A stretch of 64,000 bases of DNA from GCA-002727735 sp038134525 (GTDB taxonomy: Bacteria > Bacteroidota > Bacteroidia > Flavobacteriales_D > Parvicellaceae): the NCBI GenBank assembly GCA_038134525.1, contig JAYPVI010000001.1, positions 238,118 through 302,117 of the forward strand, in the 5' to 3' direction. The position numbers and the translations under genes are program-made. Shown here in pieces: positions 36,200 to 44,005 of the stretch. The notes under the pieces are model-generated. The model ran no database searches and was not told where the DNA came from. It saw nothing but the letters and a program-made list of their open reading frames with translations. Within the stretch, counting starts at the first letter, position 1, and each line of letters starts with the position of its first letter.

Positions 36200-37594
36200 T
36201 TGACCCTTTTTGACCGATACATCAAAGGGGTACGTTTTTTACTTCCTACCCCCTTTACCATTGCTATAGCTCTTACGCTTATTACCATGGTTTTCGCCAT
36301 GGTTTGGCCTTGGTCCAATACTATATTAGCTCCAAGTAATTTAATTGAAAAGTTCACCTTAGTTATTCAATTTTGGAACAAAGGTTTGTGGGACACAAAT
36401 GGACTTGCTTTTGCTATTCAGATGATGCTTATGCTTATACTTGGACATGTATTTGCACTTAGTCCAATTGTAGAAAAAGGAATTAAAAAATTACTTCCTA
36501 TTTGTAAAACTAACGCTAGAAGTGCTGCTTTAATATCTTTTACTACACTAACCATTAGTTGGTTTAATTGGGGGCTTGGACTTGTATTTGGCGCCATATT
36601 TTGCAAAAAGTTATTAGAGTACGCTCATGATAAAAAATTACCCATAAATGTGGGGCTTATTGGATCAGCCGGTTATTGTGGTCTCATGGTATGGCATGGT
36701 GGCATATCTGGTTCATCCTTAATCAAAATTGCCGAACCTGGGCATTTGGCAACACTAGTTAGCCCTCAATATCAACATCAAGTTCCTCATTTAATCGATT
36801 TTAAAAGCACCGTTTTTTCGTCTTCTAACCTTACTATTACGGCCATATTATTTTTAGTTCTGCCATTAACCACATACTTCATTGGTAAAAAAGTAAAAAC
36901 TCAAATTCCAGATGAATACAAAATTCCATCAATAGAGGTAATTAATAAAAAACTAATCGGTGCCGAAAGATTCGATCATTCTAAAATTACAGGCAAAATA
37001 ATTGGAGGATTGCTAGTTATTCTATGTACTTATTTAGCAATGTCTCATCCTAACACATTATCATTCCAATTTATTACACCCAATTTCTTGAATTTAAGCT
37101 TATTAGCTTTAGCCTTAATTAGTCATGGAAGCATTATTAATTTTTTAGCGGCTTCTGAAAGTGCCATTGGTGGTACTGTGGGAATACTGTTGCAGTTTCC
37201 TCTATATTTTGGCATTATGGGCATCTTCCAATCAACAGGCATTATACAAGATCTTTCTCATTTCTTTCTGCATATTTCTTCTGACTTTACTTATTCTATC
37301 TACACTTTTTTTAGTGCAGGATTAATTAACTTTTTTGTCCCTAGTGGAGGTGGACAGTGGTACCTACAGGGTCCTTTAATAATTCAATCTGCTTTAGAGA
37401 TGGGAATCCCTTTACACAAAAGCATTATGGCTTTTGCTTATGGCGATCAACTCACTAACATGATGCAACCTTTTTGGGCTTTACCTCTTCTTGGTATTAC
37501 TGGATTAAAGGCTAAAGACATACTTCCTTACACACTCTTAATGATGGTTGTAGGTTTTTTCATTTTTCTAACAGGAATTATTTTATTTAATTAG
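36200..37594 (+). CDS. Short-chain fatty acid transporter (AtoE family)
   Basis: Inner membrane transporter with about ten hydrophobic segments. TFTTLTISWFNWGLGLVFGAIF, GSAGYCGLMVWHGGISGSSLIKIAEPGH and FFSAGLINFFVPSGGGQWYLQGPLI match the AtoE short-chain fatty acid transporter family. The open frame has no ATG before residue 29; the codon at 36200 is TTG, 10 bases after the DUF3127 stop, and the first residues TLFDRYIKGVRFLLPTPF match the family N-terminus. A TTG start is therefore proposed. Substrate specificity is inferred from the family. Confidence 0.85.
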   Translation: MTLFDRYIKGVRFLLPTPFTIAIALTLITMVFAMVWPWSNTILAPSNLIEKFTLVIQFWNKGLWDTNGLAFAIQMMLMLILGHVFALSPIVEKGIKKLLPICKTNARSAALISFTTLTISWFNWGLGLVFGAIFCKKLLEYAHDKKLPINVGLIGSAGYCGLMVWHGGISGSSLIKIAEPGHLATLVSPQYQHQVPHLIDFKSTVFSSSNLTITAILFLVLPLTTYFIGKKVKTQIPDEYKIPSIEVINKKLIGAERFDHSKITGKIIGGLLVILCTYLAMSHPNTLSFQFITPNFLNLSLLALALISHGSIINFLAASESAIGGTVGILLQFPLYFGIMGIFQSTGIIQDLSHFFLHISSDFTYSIYTFFSAGLINFFVPSGGGQWYLQGPLIIQSALEMGIPLHKSIMAFAYGDQLTNMMQPFWALPLLGITGLKAKDILPYTLLMMVVGFFIFLTGIILFN

Positions 37595-37610
37595 ATCATA
37601 TTTTATGATC
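37594..37610 (+). repeat. Inverted repeat after the fatty acid transporter gene
   Basis: GATCATA, TTT, TATGATC: a perfect 7-bp stem starting in the stop codon. It might be a weak terminator, but no T-run follows. Confidence 0.3.
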
Positions 37611-37698
37611 CGTTGAAAAAATATATTTTAATACCATTTTTGACTTAAAACATAATCTAGAAAAGTTAAATTTATGATTCTTATTTAGACTTTAATCT

Positions 37699-38208
37699 AT
37701 GGAAATATACAAACAACAACTTATAGAAACTTTTATAGTTCTTATACTATATTTCATCACCTATCAAATTTGTGCTAAAATCATAAAAAACACCCTAAGC
37801 AAACGTCATTTCATTACTGCAAGAGGTGCTTTGATCAGAAGAGTATTAAACATATTATTTCTATCAATAAGTCTAATTTTTATCACCTTGATTTGGGGAG
37901 TAAAACAATCCGATTTAACCATTTATCTTGGTTCAGCATTATCTATAGTGGGAGTTGCATTTTTTGCACAGTGGTCATTGTTTTCAAATATTACATCGAG
38001 TATAATTATTTTTTTTAATCACCCCATTAAAATCAACGATTTCATTAGAATTTTAGAAGCAAAGGATTACGAAATCTGTGGAACAATTCAAAACATAGGA
38101 ATTTTTTTTATTACGTTAATGACTGAGAATGGAGAAGAAATCACCTTACCAAATAATATATTTATACAAAAAAGCATTAAAAAAGAAATCAAGCGTAATG
38201 AAGCGTAA
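37699..38208 (+). CDS. Minimal MscS-type mechanosensitive channel
   Basis: Three hydrophobic segments precede a pore-lining-like segment, LGSALSIVGVAFFAQWSLFSNITSSIIIFF, then a beta domain with HPIKINDFIRI and NGEEITLPNNIFIQKSIKK. These match the TM3 and first beta domain of MscS proteins. At 169 residues the chain lacks the usual C-terminal alpha-beta vestibule, so it is a minimal member. The gating role is inferred. Its end overlaps the following lipoprotein gene by 11 bases. Confidence 0.78.
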   Translation: MEIYKQQLIETFIVLILYFITYQICAKIIKNTLSKRHFITARGALIRRVLNILFLSISLIFITLIWGVKQSDLTIYLGSALSIVGVAFFAQWSLFSNITSSIIIFFNHPIKINDFIRILEAKDYEICGTIQNIGIFFITLMTENGEEITLPNNIFIQKSIKKEIKRNEA

Positions 38209-38866
38209 TTATCATTTCATATTATTAATAGCTCTTTTTATAATTTCTTGTAATGAAGAACAAAAAACTGAGCTATCTGAATTAAACTCTGTTATCACAC
38301 ATGAATTAGAAAAGAGTGAGTTGAAAATTAACAACACAACTACAGATACCGTTAAAATAAAAGACAAAATTATTAAAGAAGATACGAAACCAATGGATAC
38401 TGTACTGGAAACCATCACTTACACATGTGATAGTGGTGAAATTTATGCCTATTTAAGGGATAATGACAGCAATGGAACAAATCTTCGAAATGGTCCAAAA
38501 GGTGAAATTATATATGTACTAAAAACTCAATATGGATTTGTTGATTTTACATTATCTGAATCGATCAATAATTGGTTTAAGATTACGAATATTTACGCGT
38601 TAGATGAGGAAATTGAACCGATACCAAATCATTGTTGGATACACGGGTCATTATTGGGAGCACATACAAGAAATTACGGTGGTCAAACCATTTCCATTTA
38701 TGAAAATCCAGACTCTACTAAAGTTGCTTTTATCATTAATGATGTTGTTGGAGTAAGTTTAAACGCCATGTGTGGTAATAATTGGGTACAAATAAATCAC
38801 AAGGGCAAACTAGGGTGGATTCAATCCGAATGGCTGTGTGGCAATCCAGTAACTACTTGTCCCTAG
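38198..38866 (+). CDS. Lipoprotein with SH3-like domains
   Basis: The ATG at 38198 gives a lipoprotein signal (KRNYHFILLIALFIISC). The frame is open from 38129, but the earlier part lies within the channel gene. The mature part has an SH3b-like stretch (GTNLRNGPKGEIIYVL) and a second, Cys-containing one (SIYENPDSTKVAFIINDVVGVSLNAMCGNNWVQINHKGKLGWIQSEWLC). SH3b domains often bind peptidoglycan; function here is unknown. The first 50 mature residues are Thr/Glu-rich. Confidence 0.72.
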   Translation: MKRNYHFILLIALFIISCNEEQKTELSELNSVITHELEKSELKINNTTTDTVKIKDKIIKEDTKPMDTVLETITYTCDSGEIYAYLRDNDSNGTNLRNGPKGEIIYVLKTQYGFVDFTLSESINNWFKITNIYALDEEIEPIPNHCWIHGSLLGAHTRNYGGQTISIYENPDSTKVAFIINDVVGVSLNAMCGNNWVQINHKGKLGWIQSEWLCGNPVTTCP

Positions 38867-38879
38867 TTATTAAAACCCA

Positions 38880-39464
38880 TTACAACACAAGAAATTTCAA
38901 AGACGCTAGAACAAGACCATCTTTTTCAAATTGAACAACGTAATTTCCATTCTTTAGTGCAGATGTATCATAGGTCCAAACTGGTGGATGAATATGACTA
39001 AATGTTTGCACTAACTTTCCTTTTTGATTGTATAACAGCACATTTAAATGCTGATGAGGGTCAAGAGGTATATTAACTCTGAGGTTTGAAGTAGATGGGT
39101 TAGGGAACAAATGCCATTTACTGAATGAATTTGTATAAAACGGTGTAGAATGGGACCATTCACTCCATTTTAGGCCTTTATCACGATACCGAACTCTTAC
39201 ATAATAGGTTTGATAGGGTAATAGCGTTTTAATATTCAACTTACTTAAATCTACGCCCTCTTGTGAATCTTGGTCTTTGTATAGATTTTTATATTGAACC
39301 CATCGATCAACTACAGGATTTGAGTAATCATTACTGTCTGATGTAACTTGCCAATGAGTAGCTCCATGTTCATCATGATTAGGGTCTTCAAATGGAGATG
39401 CAATTAAGAATACATCTTCCGGATTTACCGAGTCTTCAGCAGATGGCTCTAAAATCAGTGGCAT
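38880..39464 (-). CDS. C-terminal part of a split metallophosphoesterase: fibronectin-like and T9SS sorting domain
   Basis: This frame continues directly from the phosphoesterase at 39474-40709 after one TAA codon; the two are in the same frame, separated by only 12 bases from stop to internal ATG. Residues about 1-110 form a fibronectin III-like domain (HWQVTSDSNDYSNPVVDRWVQYKNLY, YYVRVRYRDKGLKWSEWSHSTPFYT). The last 75 residues are a type A T9SS sorting domain (WHLFPNPSTSNLRVNIP, NVLLYNQKGKLVQTF, LKNGNYVVQFEKDG). Alone it would lack a signal peptide and could not leave the cell. Confidence 0.8.
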   Translation of the reverse strand: MPLILEPSAEDSVNPEDVFLIASPFEDPNHDEHGATHWQVTSDSNDYSNPVVDRWVQYKNLYKDQDSQEGVDLSKLNIKTLLPYQTYYVRVRYRDKGLKWSEWSHSTPFYTNSFSKWHLFPNPSTSNLRVNIPLDPHQHLNVLLYNQKGKLVQTFSHIHPPVWTYDTSALKNGNYVVQFEKDGLVLASLKFLVL

Positions 39465-39473
39465 TGCTGGTGA

Positions 39474-40709
39474 TTAGTTATGTAAAGAAATAACTAAACT
39501 ATCTTCTACAGTATTGTTTTTAAAGTTGTGCTCGTTACCTAGGCTTATTCTTTTCAATGTAAACTTAGGATCTTGCCCTGCTTCTGCTTCAACCACCACA
39601 AAGCCATATTCATCCTGAGATATAATATACTCTTCATAATCTCGCTGAAAATACTCATCCCAATAATCAAGATTTCCTCCACCAGATGCTACGTTTACCA
39701 TAAGATGTTGGTGATCTCTAGAATGCCCTCTTGAGTATCCATGAGTGTGCCCAAAGAAATGAATAGATGGCTTTCCTGAAACTGTACTAAAAGCCTCCAA
39801 TTTATCAATCACATCACCAGTGAACGAAGTATTTCCTTCTGGCCACAATTCAGAATGATGAGGATGATGTAATTGAGCAAAAACAAAGTCAATAATAGTA
39901 TCTGAAGTGGTGATTGACAAAATACTATCTAACCACTCTAACTGTTTTTGAATTCGATATCCATTATTGGAATCCATACCTATAATTCGAACATTAGAGT
40001 GATCTTTATACCACCAATGTTCTTCGTACCCGTTTGTACCATTTAAGGGCAATTCAAAATAGTGAAAAAAAAAGGGGTGGTCTCCCTCATGATTTCCTGG
40101 TACGGGATAAAAGGGTAAATAGCTTAAAATATTTTTACCCTGATCAAAAAAATCATTGGTCCAATGGAGATGTTTCGAACCATCATCTACTAAATCTCCA
40201 GGAAACAGTAAGAAATCAATATATTCATTAATTTGTAATAAATTGATAGGATCAAAAAATGAAATAATTCCCTCATTTACTACCTTTTCAAACATATAGG
40301 GATTTGCATTATCCTTCTGCATGTCACTAGTTGCAACAAACACGGTTTCGCTTTCTGCTTCGTTAGAATTCTCTGTTTTAAATGAAAAAAAATGAGAGTT
40401 GTAATTGTTCTTTCTAATACGGTAAACATATCGTTGAGATGAATAAAGATTATTTAATTCTACTCTTTGAATAAAATGCCCAGTATTTAATAAAGGAGTG
40501 GATTGGGAGACTACACTTTGTAATTGATTTTGGTCTAAACCCCAATCTAGATGCCATGAATTAGCCTCGTCTGTTTCCCATAATATAACAGCACCTTGAT
40601 CGGTCAATTTTTGCAAATAGGGTTGAACTACTACTTCCTGAGCTTTACAATTAAAAGATAACAATAAACCAATTAAAAAATGACTTAACTTTATTTGTTT
40701 CAACAACAT
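39474..40709 (-). CDS. Secreted purple acid phosphatase-like metallophosphoesterase, N-terminal part of a split gene
   Basis: A signal peptide (1-23, ending CKAQ) precedes a fibronectin-like domain seen in purple acid phosphatases (residues about 26-110). The calcineurin-like core has D129 in TSDMQ, GDLVDDG (171-177), GNHE (205-208), HHPHH (281-285) and GHTH (320-323), so nearly all metal ligands are present; the usual first-motif His is absent (DMQ), as in purple acid phosphatases. The frame stops with TAA at 39474-39476 inside NQSP-like text, and continues in frame into the fibronectin and T9SS domains. Restoring the codon to CAA would give one protein of about 611 residues. Divergent from speA. 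Confidence 0.85.
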   Translation of the reverse strand: MLLKQIKLSHFLIGLLLSFNCKAQEVVVQPYLQKLTDQGAVILWETDEANSWHLDWGLDQNQLQSVVSQSTPLLNTGHFIQRVELNNLYSSQRYVYRIRKNNYNSHFFSFKTENSNEAESETVFVATSDMQKDNANPYMFEKVVNEGIISFFDPINLLQINEYIDFLLFPGDLVDDGSKHLHWTNDFFDQGKNILSYLPFYPVPGNHEGDHPFFFHYFELPLNGTNGYEEHWWYKDHSNVRIIGMDSNNGYRIQKQLEWLDSILSITTSDTIIDFVFAQLHHPHHSELWPEGNTSFTGDVIDKLEAFSTVSGKPSIHFFGHTHGYSRGHSRDHQHLMVNVASGGGNLDYWDEYFQRDYEEYIISQDEYGFVVVEAEAGQDPKFTLKRISLGNEHNFKNNTVEDSLVISLHN

Positions 40710-40785
40710 TAGTAATGAATTTAAATTAAAAATGTCAAACCTATTATTTTTTAAAATACATTTAGTTTGCTTTTATGTGACGTGA

Positions 40786-42198
40786 ATGAAAAACACCTAT
40801 TTTAACCTCATTGATCAAACCTATTACTTTCCACAAGAAGGATTTGATCTTAGAGATGGATACCTTACATTTCATGATATTTCCATCAAACATTTAATTA
40901 ATAAGTACGGCACCCCTTTTAGGCTTTTTTTCTTGCCCGAAATAAGAGATAAAATCAAAAGAGCTAGAAATTTATTTAACCGTGCCATTAAAAAACATAA
41001 CTATAAAGGAGAATACCATTATTGTTACTGTACTAAATGCAATCATTTTTCTCATGTAGTAAGTGCTGCCCTAAAAGAAAACGTACATCTTGAAACATCT
41101 TCTTCTTTTGATATTGATTTAATAAGAAACCTGTACAAAGAAGGTAAAATCAAAAAAGAAATTATCATCATCAATAACGGTTACAAAACAGATGAATATC
41201 TAAAAAAAATAATATCACTTTATGATGATGGATTTGAAAATATTTTAGTTGTTCTTGATAATAAATCAGAATTGAATCGACTTTTAGCATTACTTAAAGG
41301 GACAGATAAAAAGTTAAAAATTGGGTTAAGAATGGCTATTAACGAAGAACCTCAATCATCTTATTATACTTCTAGATTAGGTATTCGACACAACGAAATC
41401 ATTGACTTTTATTTAAATGAGATAAAAGAAAATCATAATGTCATTTTAAAAATGCTCCATTTTTTTGTTGATTCTGGAATAAAAGACAATATGTACTACT
41501 GGGGCGAATTTCAAAAAGCATTGAAATTATATGCAGATTTAAAAAAGCAATCTCCAACCCTGAATTCCCTTAATCTTGGCGGTGGGTTTCCCATTAGAAA
41601 CAACCTAGGATTTGATTATGATTACAATTATATGTGTAATGAAATCATCAAAAATATCAAAGAAGCATGCCTAAATGAAAAAATTGATGATCCACACATT
41701 TTTACAGAATTTGGAAAATACACCGTAGGTGAAAGTGGGGCCATAATTTTTGAGGTTTTAGATCAGAAAAAGCAAAATGATACTGAAAGCTGGTATCTAA
41801 TTAATAACAGCTTAATGAATACTATTCCAGATGCTTGGTCCATTCATGAAAAATTTATTCTCCTTCCAATAAATAAGTGGCAGAATGAATATAAAAGAGT
41901 AAATATTGGAGGTATAAGTTGCGACCACTCCGATTATTATAATTCGGAGGATTTTAATCAAGAAGTACTGCTTCCTAGTTTTCCTGAAAATGATAAAGAG
42001 CCTTTATATCTTGGTTTTTTCCATACTGGGGCATACCAAGATTCCTTAAGTGGCTATGGAGGAATAAAACATTGTTTGATCCCAGCTCCAAAACATATCA
42101 TTATTGATAGAGATGAAACTGGGAATTTTGTGGATTATGTATACCGAAACGAACAATCTGTAGAAGAGATGTTTCACCTTTTAGGTTATAAACAATGA
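40786..42198 (+). CDS. speA: Arginine decarboxylase (alanine-racemase-fold type)
   Basis: PLP enzyme converting arginine to agmatine. YGTPFRLFFLPEIRDKI starts the barrel, the PLP lysine is K84 in YCTKCNH, NLGGGFPIRNN is the phosphate-binding loop and LGFFHTGAYQDSLSGYGG holds the second-subunit active site Cys/Asp-like region. At 470 residues it is shorter than the 630-residue E. coli SpeA; this short type is the usual arginine decarboxylase in Bacteroidota. The agmatinase gene overlaps by 4 bases, which strongly supports arginine as substrate. Confidence 0.85.
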   Translation: MKNTYFNLIDQTYYFPQEGFDLRDGYLTFHDISIKHLINKYGTPFRLFFLPEIRDKIKRARNLFNRAIKKHNYKGEYHYCYCTKCNHFSHVVSAALKENVHLETSSSFDIDLIRNLYKEGKIKKEIIIINNGYKTDEYLKKIISLYDDGFENILVVLDNKSELNRLLALLKGTDKKLKIGLRMAINEEPQSSYYTSRLGIRHNEIIDFYLNEIKENHNVILKMLHFFVDSGIKDNMYYWGEFQKALKLYADLKKQSPTLNSLNLGGGFPIRNNLGFDYDYNYMCNEIIKNIKEACLNEKIDDPHIFTEFGKYTVGESGAIIFEVLDQKKQNDTESWYLINNSLMNTIPDAWSIHEKFILLPINKWQNEYKRVNIGGISCDHSDYYNSEDFNQEVLLPSFPENDKEPLYLGFFHTGAYQDSLSGYGGIKHCLIPAPKHIIIDRDETGNFVDYVYRNEQSVEEMFHLLGYKQ

Positions 42199-43040
42199 GG
42201 AATTTTGCTAACATAGAAGATCAATTTTGCAAAGAAGATTTTGCAAAAATATTATTACAATCTATTCCATACGATGGCACCAGTACTTGGGGAAAAGGTG
42301 CTGATAATGGTTTCGATGAATTTTTAGATGCCCTAGAGAATATGGAATTATATGATATTGAAACTCAAACTGAAGTGTATCAAAATGGCGTTCACATATT
42401 ACCACCATTAAGCAATTTTGACACTCCAGAATCCATGTTTAAAGAGGTATACAATACAACAAAATCATTATTAGAAAAAGATAAATTTCTCACCTTTTTT
42501 GGTGGTGAGCATTCCATTAGTATTGGTATTATTAAAGCGTTTTATGAAAAATTTCAAAACTTATCCGTTTTACACATTGATGCCCACGCAGATTTAAGAC
42601 CATCTTATTTAGGAAGTCCTTACAATCACGCTTGTGCGGTATATGATGCCAGTAAAAATTGTAATTTGGTTCAAGTTGGCATAAGGTCCATGGATAGCTC
42701 AGAAGAAGAACACATGAATAGATTTAAAGTATATTTTGCTGAAGAAATGTATGGGAATTACAATTGGATAAAAGAAAGCATTAGCCAGTTGACTGACAAT
42801 GTTTATATTACTCTTGATTTAGATGCATTTGATCCTTCCATTATGCCATCAACAGGGACACCAGAACCTGGCGGCATGTTATGGAATGATATGATTCAAT
42901 ATTTGAATGCGGTTTTTAAATCTAAAAATGTCGTTGGTTTTGATATCGTAGAATTAGCGCCAATTAAAGGATTAAAAGCTCCTAATTTTTTAGCGGCAAA
43001 ACTTTACTATAAAATGTTATCCTATAAATTTCAACAATAA
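42195..43040 (+). CDS. speB: Agmatinase (ureohydrolase family)
   Basis: Hydrolyses agmatine to putrescine and urea. The binuclear Mn ligands are in GGEHSIS, HIDAHADLR and ITLDLDAFDPS (motifs GGDHS-, DAHxDL- and DxDxxDP-like), followed by GTPEPGGM. Length 281 aa. Lies between speA (4-base overlap) and the DHS-like gene (1-base overlap), so the three are translated as a coupled set. Confidence 0.9.
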   Translation: MRNFANIEDQFCKEDFAKILLQSIPYDGTSTWGKGADNGFDEFLDALENMELYDIETQTEVYQNGVHILPPLSNFDTPESMFKEVYNTTKSLLEKDKFLTFFGGEHSISIGIIKAFYEKFQNLSVLHIDAHADLRPSYLGSPYNHACAVYDASKNCNLVQVGIRSMDSSEEEHMNRFKVYFAEEMYGNYNWIKESISQLTDNVYITLDLDAFDPSIMPSTGTPEPGGMLWNDMIQYLNAVFKSKNVVGFDIVELAPIKGLKAPNFLAAKLYYKMLSYKFQQ

Positions 43041-44005
43041 TGAATGTAAGAAACTTTATAACAGATCATTTTAGGCATTTCAACGCAGCTGCATTAGTTG
43101 ATGCAGCAAAGGGGTATGAAAAACATCTTTCTGATGGAAAAAAAATGCTAGTTAGTCTTGCAGGAGCTATGAGTACTGCTGAGTTAGGTAAATCACTTGC
43201 TGAAATGATTAGACAAGATAAAATTCACTTCATATCATGTACTGGTGCTAATTTAGAAGAAGATTTAATGAATTTAGTTGCTCATGATCATTATGAGCGA
43301 GTTCCAAATTACAGAGATTTAACTCCAAAAGAAGAAAGAGATTTGTTAGACAAAGGACTTAACAGAGTAACCGATACTTGTATTCCAGAAGAAGAGGCAT
43401 TCAGAAGATTACAAAGCCACATTTTTGAACTTTGGAAAAGTGCGGAAAATAAAAAAGAGAGGAAGTTTCCACATGAGTTCATGTATGAATTACTTCTGTC
43501 AGGTGTTTTAGAACAGTATTACCAAATACCACCTGAAAACAGTTGGATGCTAGCTGCTGCCAAAAAGAATATCCCCATTGTTGTACCTGGATGGGAAGAT
43601 TCTACATTAGGAAATATATTTGCCTCCTATTGTATCAAAGGAGAACTACATCCCTCTACAGTAAAAAGTGGTATAGAATACATGATGTATTTAGCTAATC
43701 TATATGAAAATTATGCCGGTAATGAAGGAATTGGTTTTTTTCAGATTGGTGGAGGAATTGCTGGAGATTTCCCCATTTGTGTCGTCCCCATGTTATATCA
43801 AGACTTAGAGAAAACATCTACTCCTTTTTGGAGTTATTTCTGTCAAATAAGTGACTCTACCACTAGTTATGGCTCGTACTCTGGCGCTGTTCCAAATGAA
43901 AAAATTACATGGGGAAAATTGGACATTGACACACCTAAGTTTATTATCGAATCTGATGCAACAATTGTAGCGCCACTTATTTTTGCTTATCTTTTGAATT
44001 GGTAA
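43040..44005 (+). CDS. Deoxyhypusine synthase family protein (probable polyamine aminobutyl transferase)
   Basis: Homologue of eukaryotic deoxyhypusine synthase. LVSLAGAMSTAELG, ISCTGANLEEDLMNLVAH, GWEDSTLGNIFASYCI, IGGGIAGDFPICVVPML and SGAVPNEKITWGKL match the NAD-binding and active-site parts of that family; the catalytic Lys is K293 in TWGK (human Lys329). Bacteria lack eIF5A, so the acceptor is unlikely to be a protein. With arginine decarboxylase and agmatinase just upstream, an aminobutyl transfer from putrescine to putrescine, giving homospermidine, is a reasonable inference. Start overlaps speB by 1 base. Confidence 0.85.
   Translation: MNVRNFITDHFRHFNAAALVDAAKGYEKHLSDGKKMLVSLAGAMSTAELGKSLAEMIRQDKIHFISCTGANLEEDLMNLVAHDHYERVPNYRDLTPKEERDLLDKGLNRVTDTCIPEEEAFRRLQSHIFELWKSAENKKERKFPHEFMYELLLSGVLEQYYQIPPENSWMLAAAKKNIPIVVPGWEDSTLGNIFASYCIKGELHPSTVKSGIEYMMYLANLYENYAGNEGIGFFQIGGGIAGDFPICVVPMLYQDLEKTSTPFWSYFCQISDSTTSYGSYSGAVPNEKITWGKLDIDTPKFIIESDATIVAPLIFAYLLNW

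Noticed and set aside
36200..36202. TTG as proof of a frameshifted transporter gene
   Set aside because: The protein text is complete and matches the family N-terminus, so a TTG start is simpler than a broken gene.
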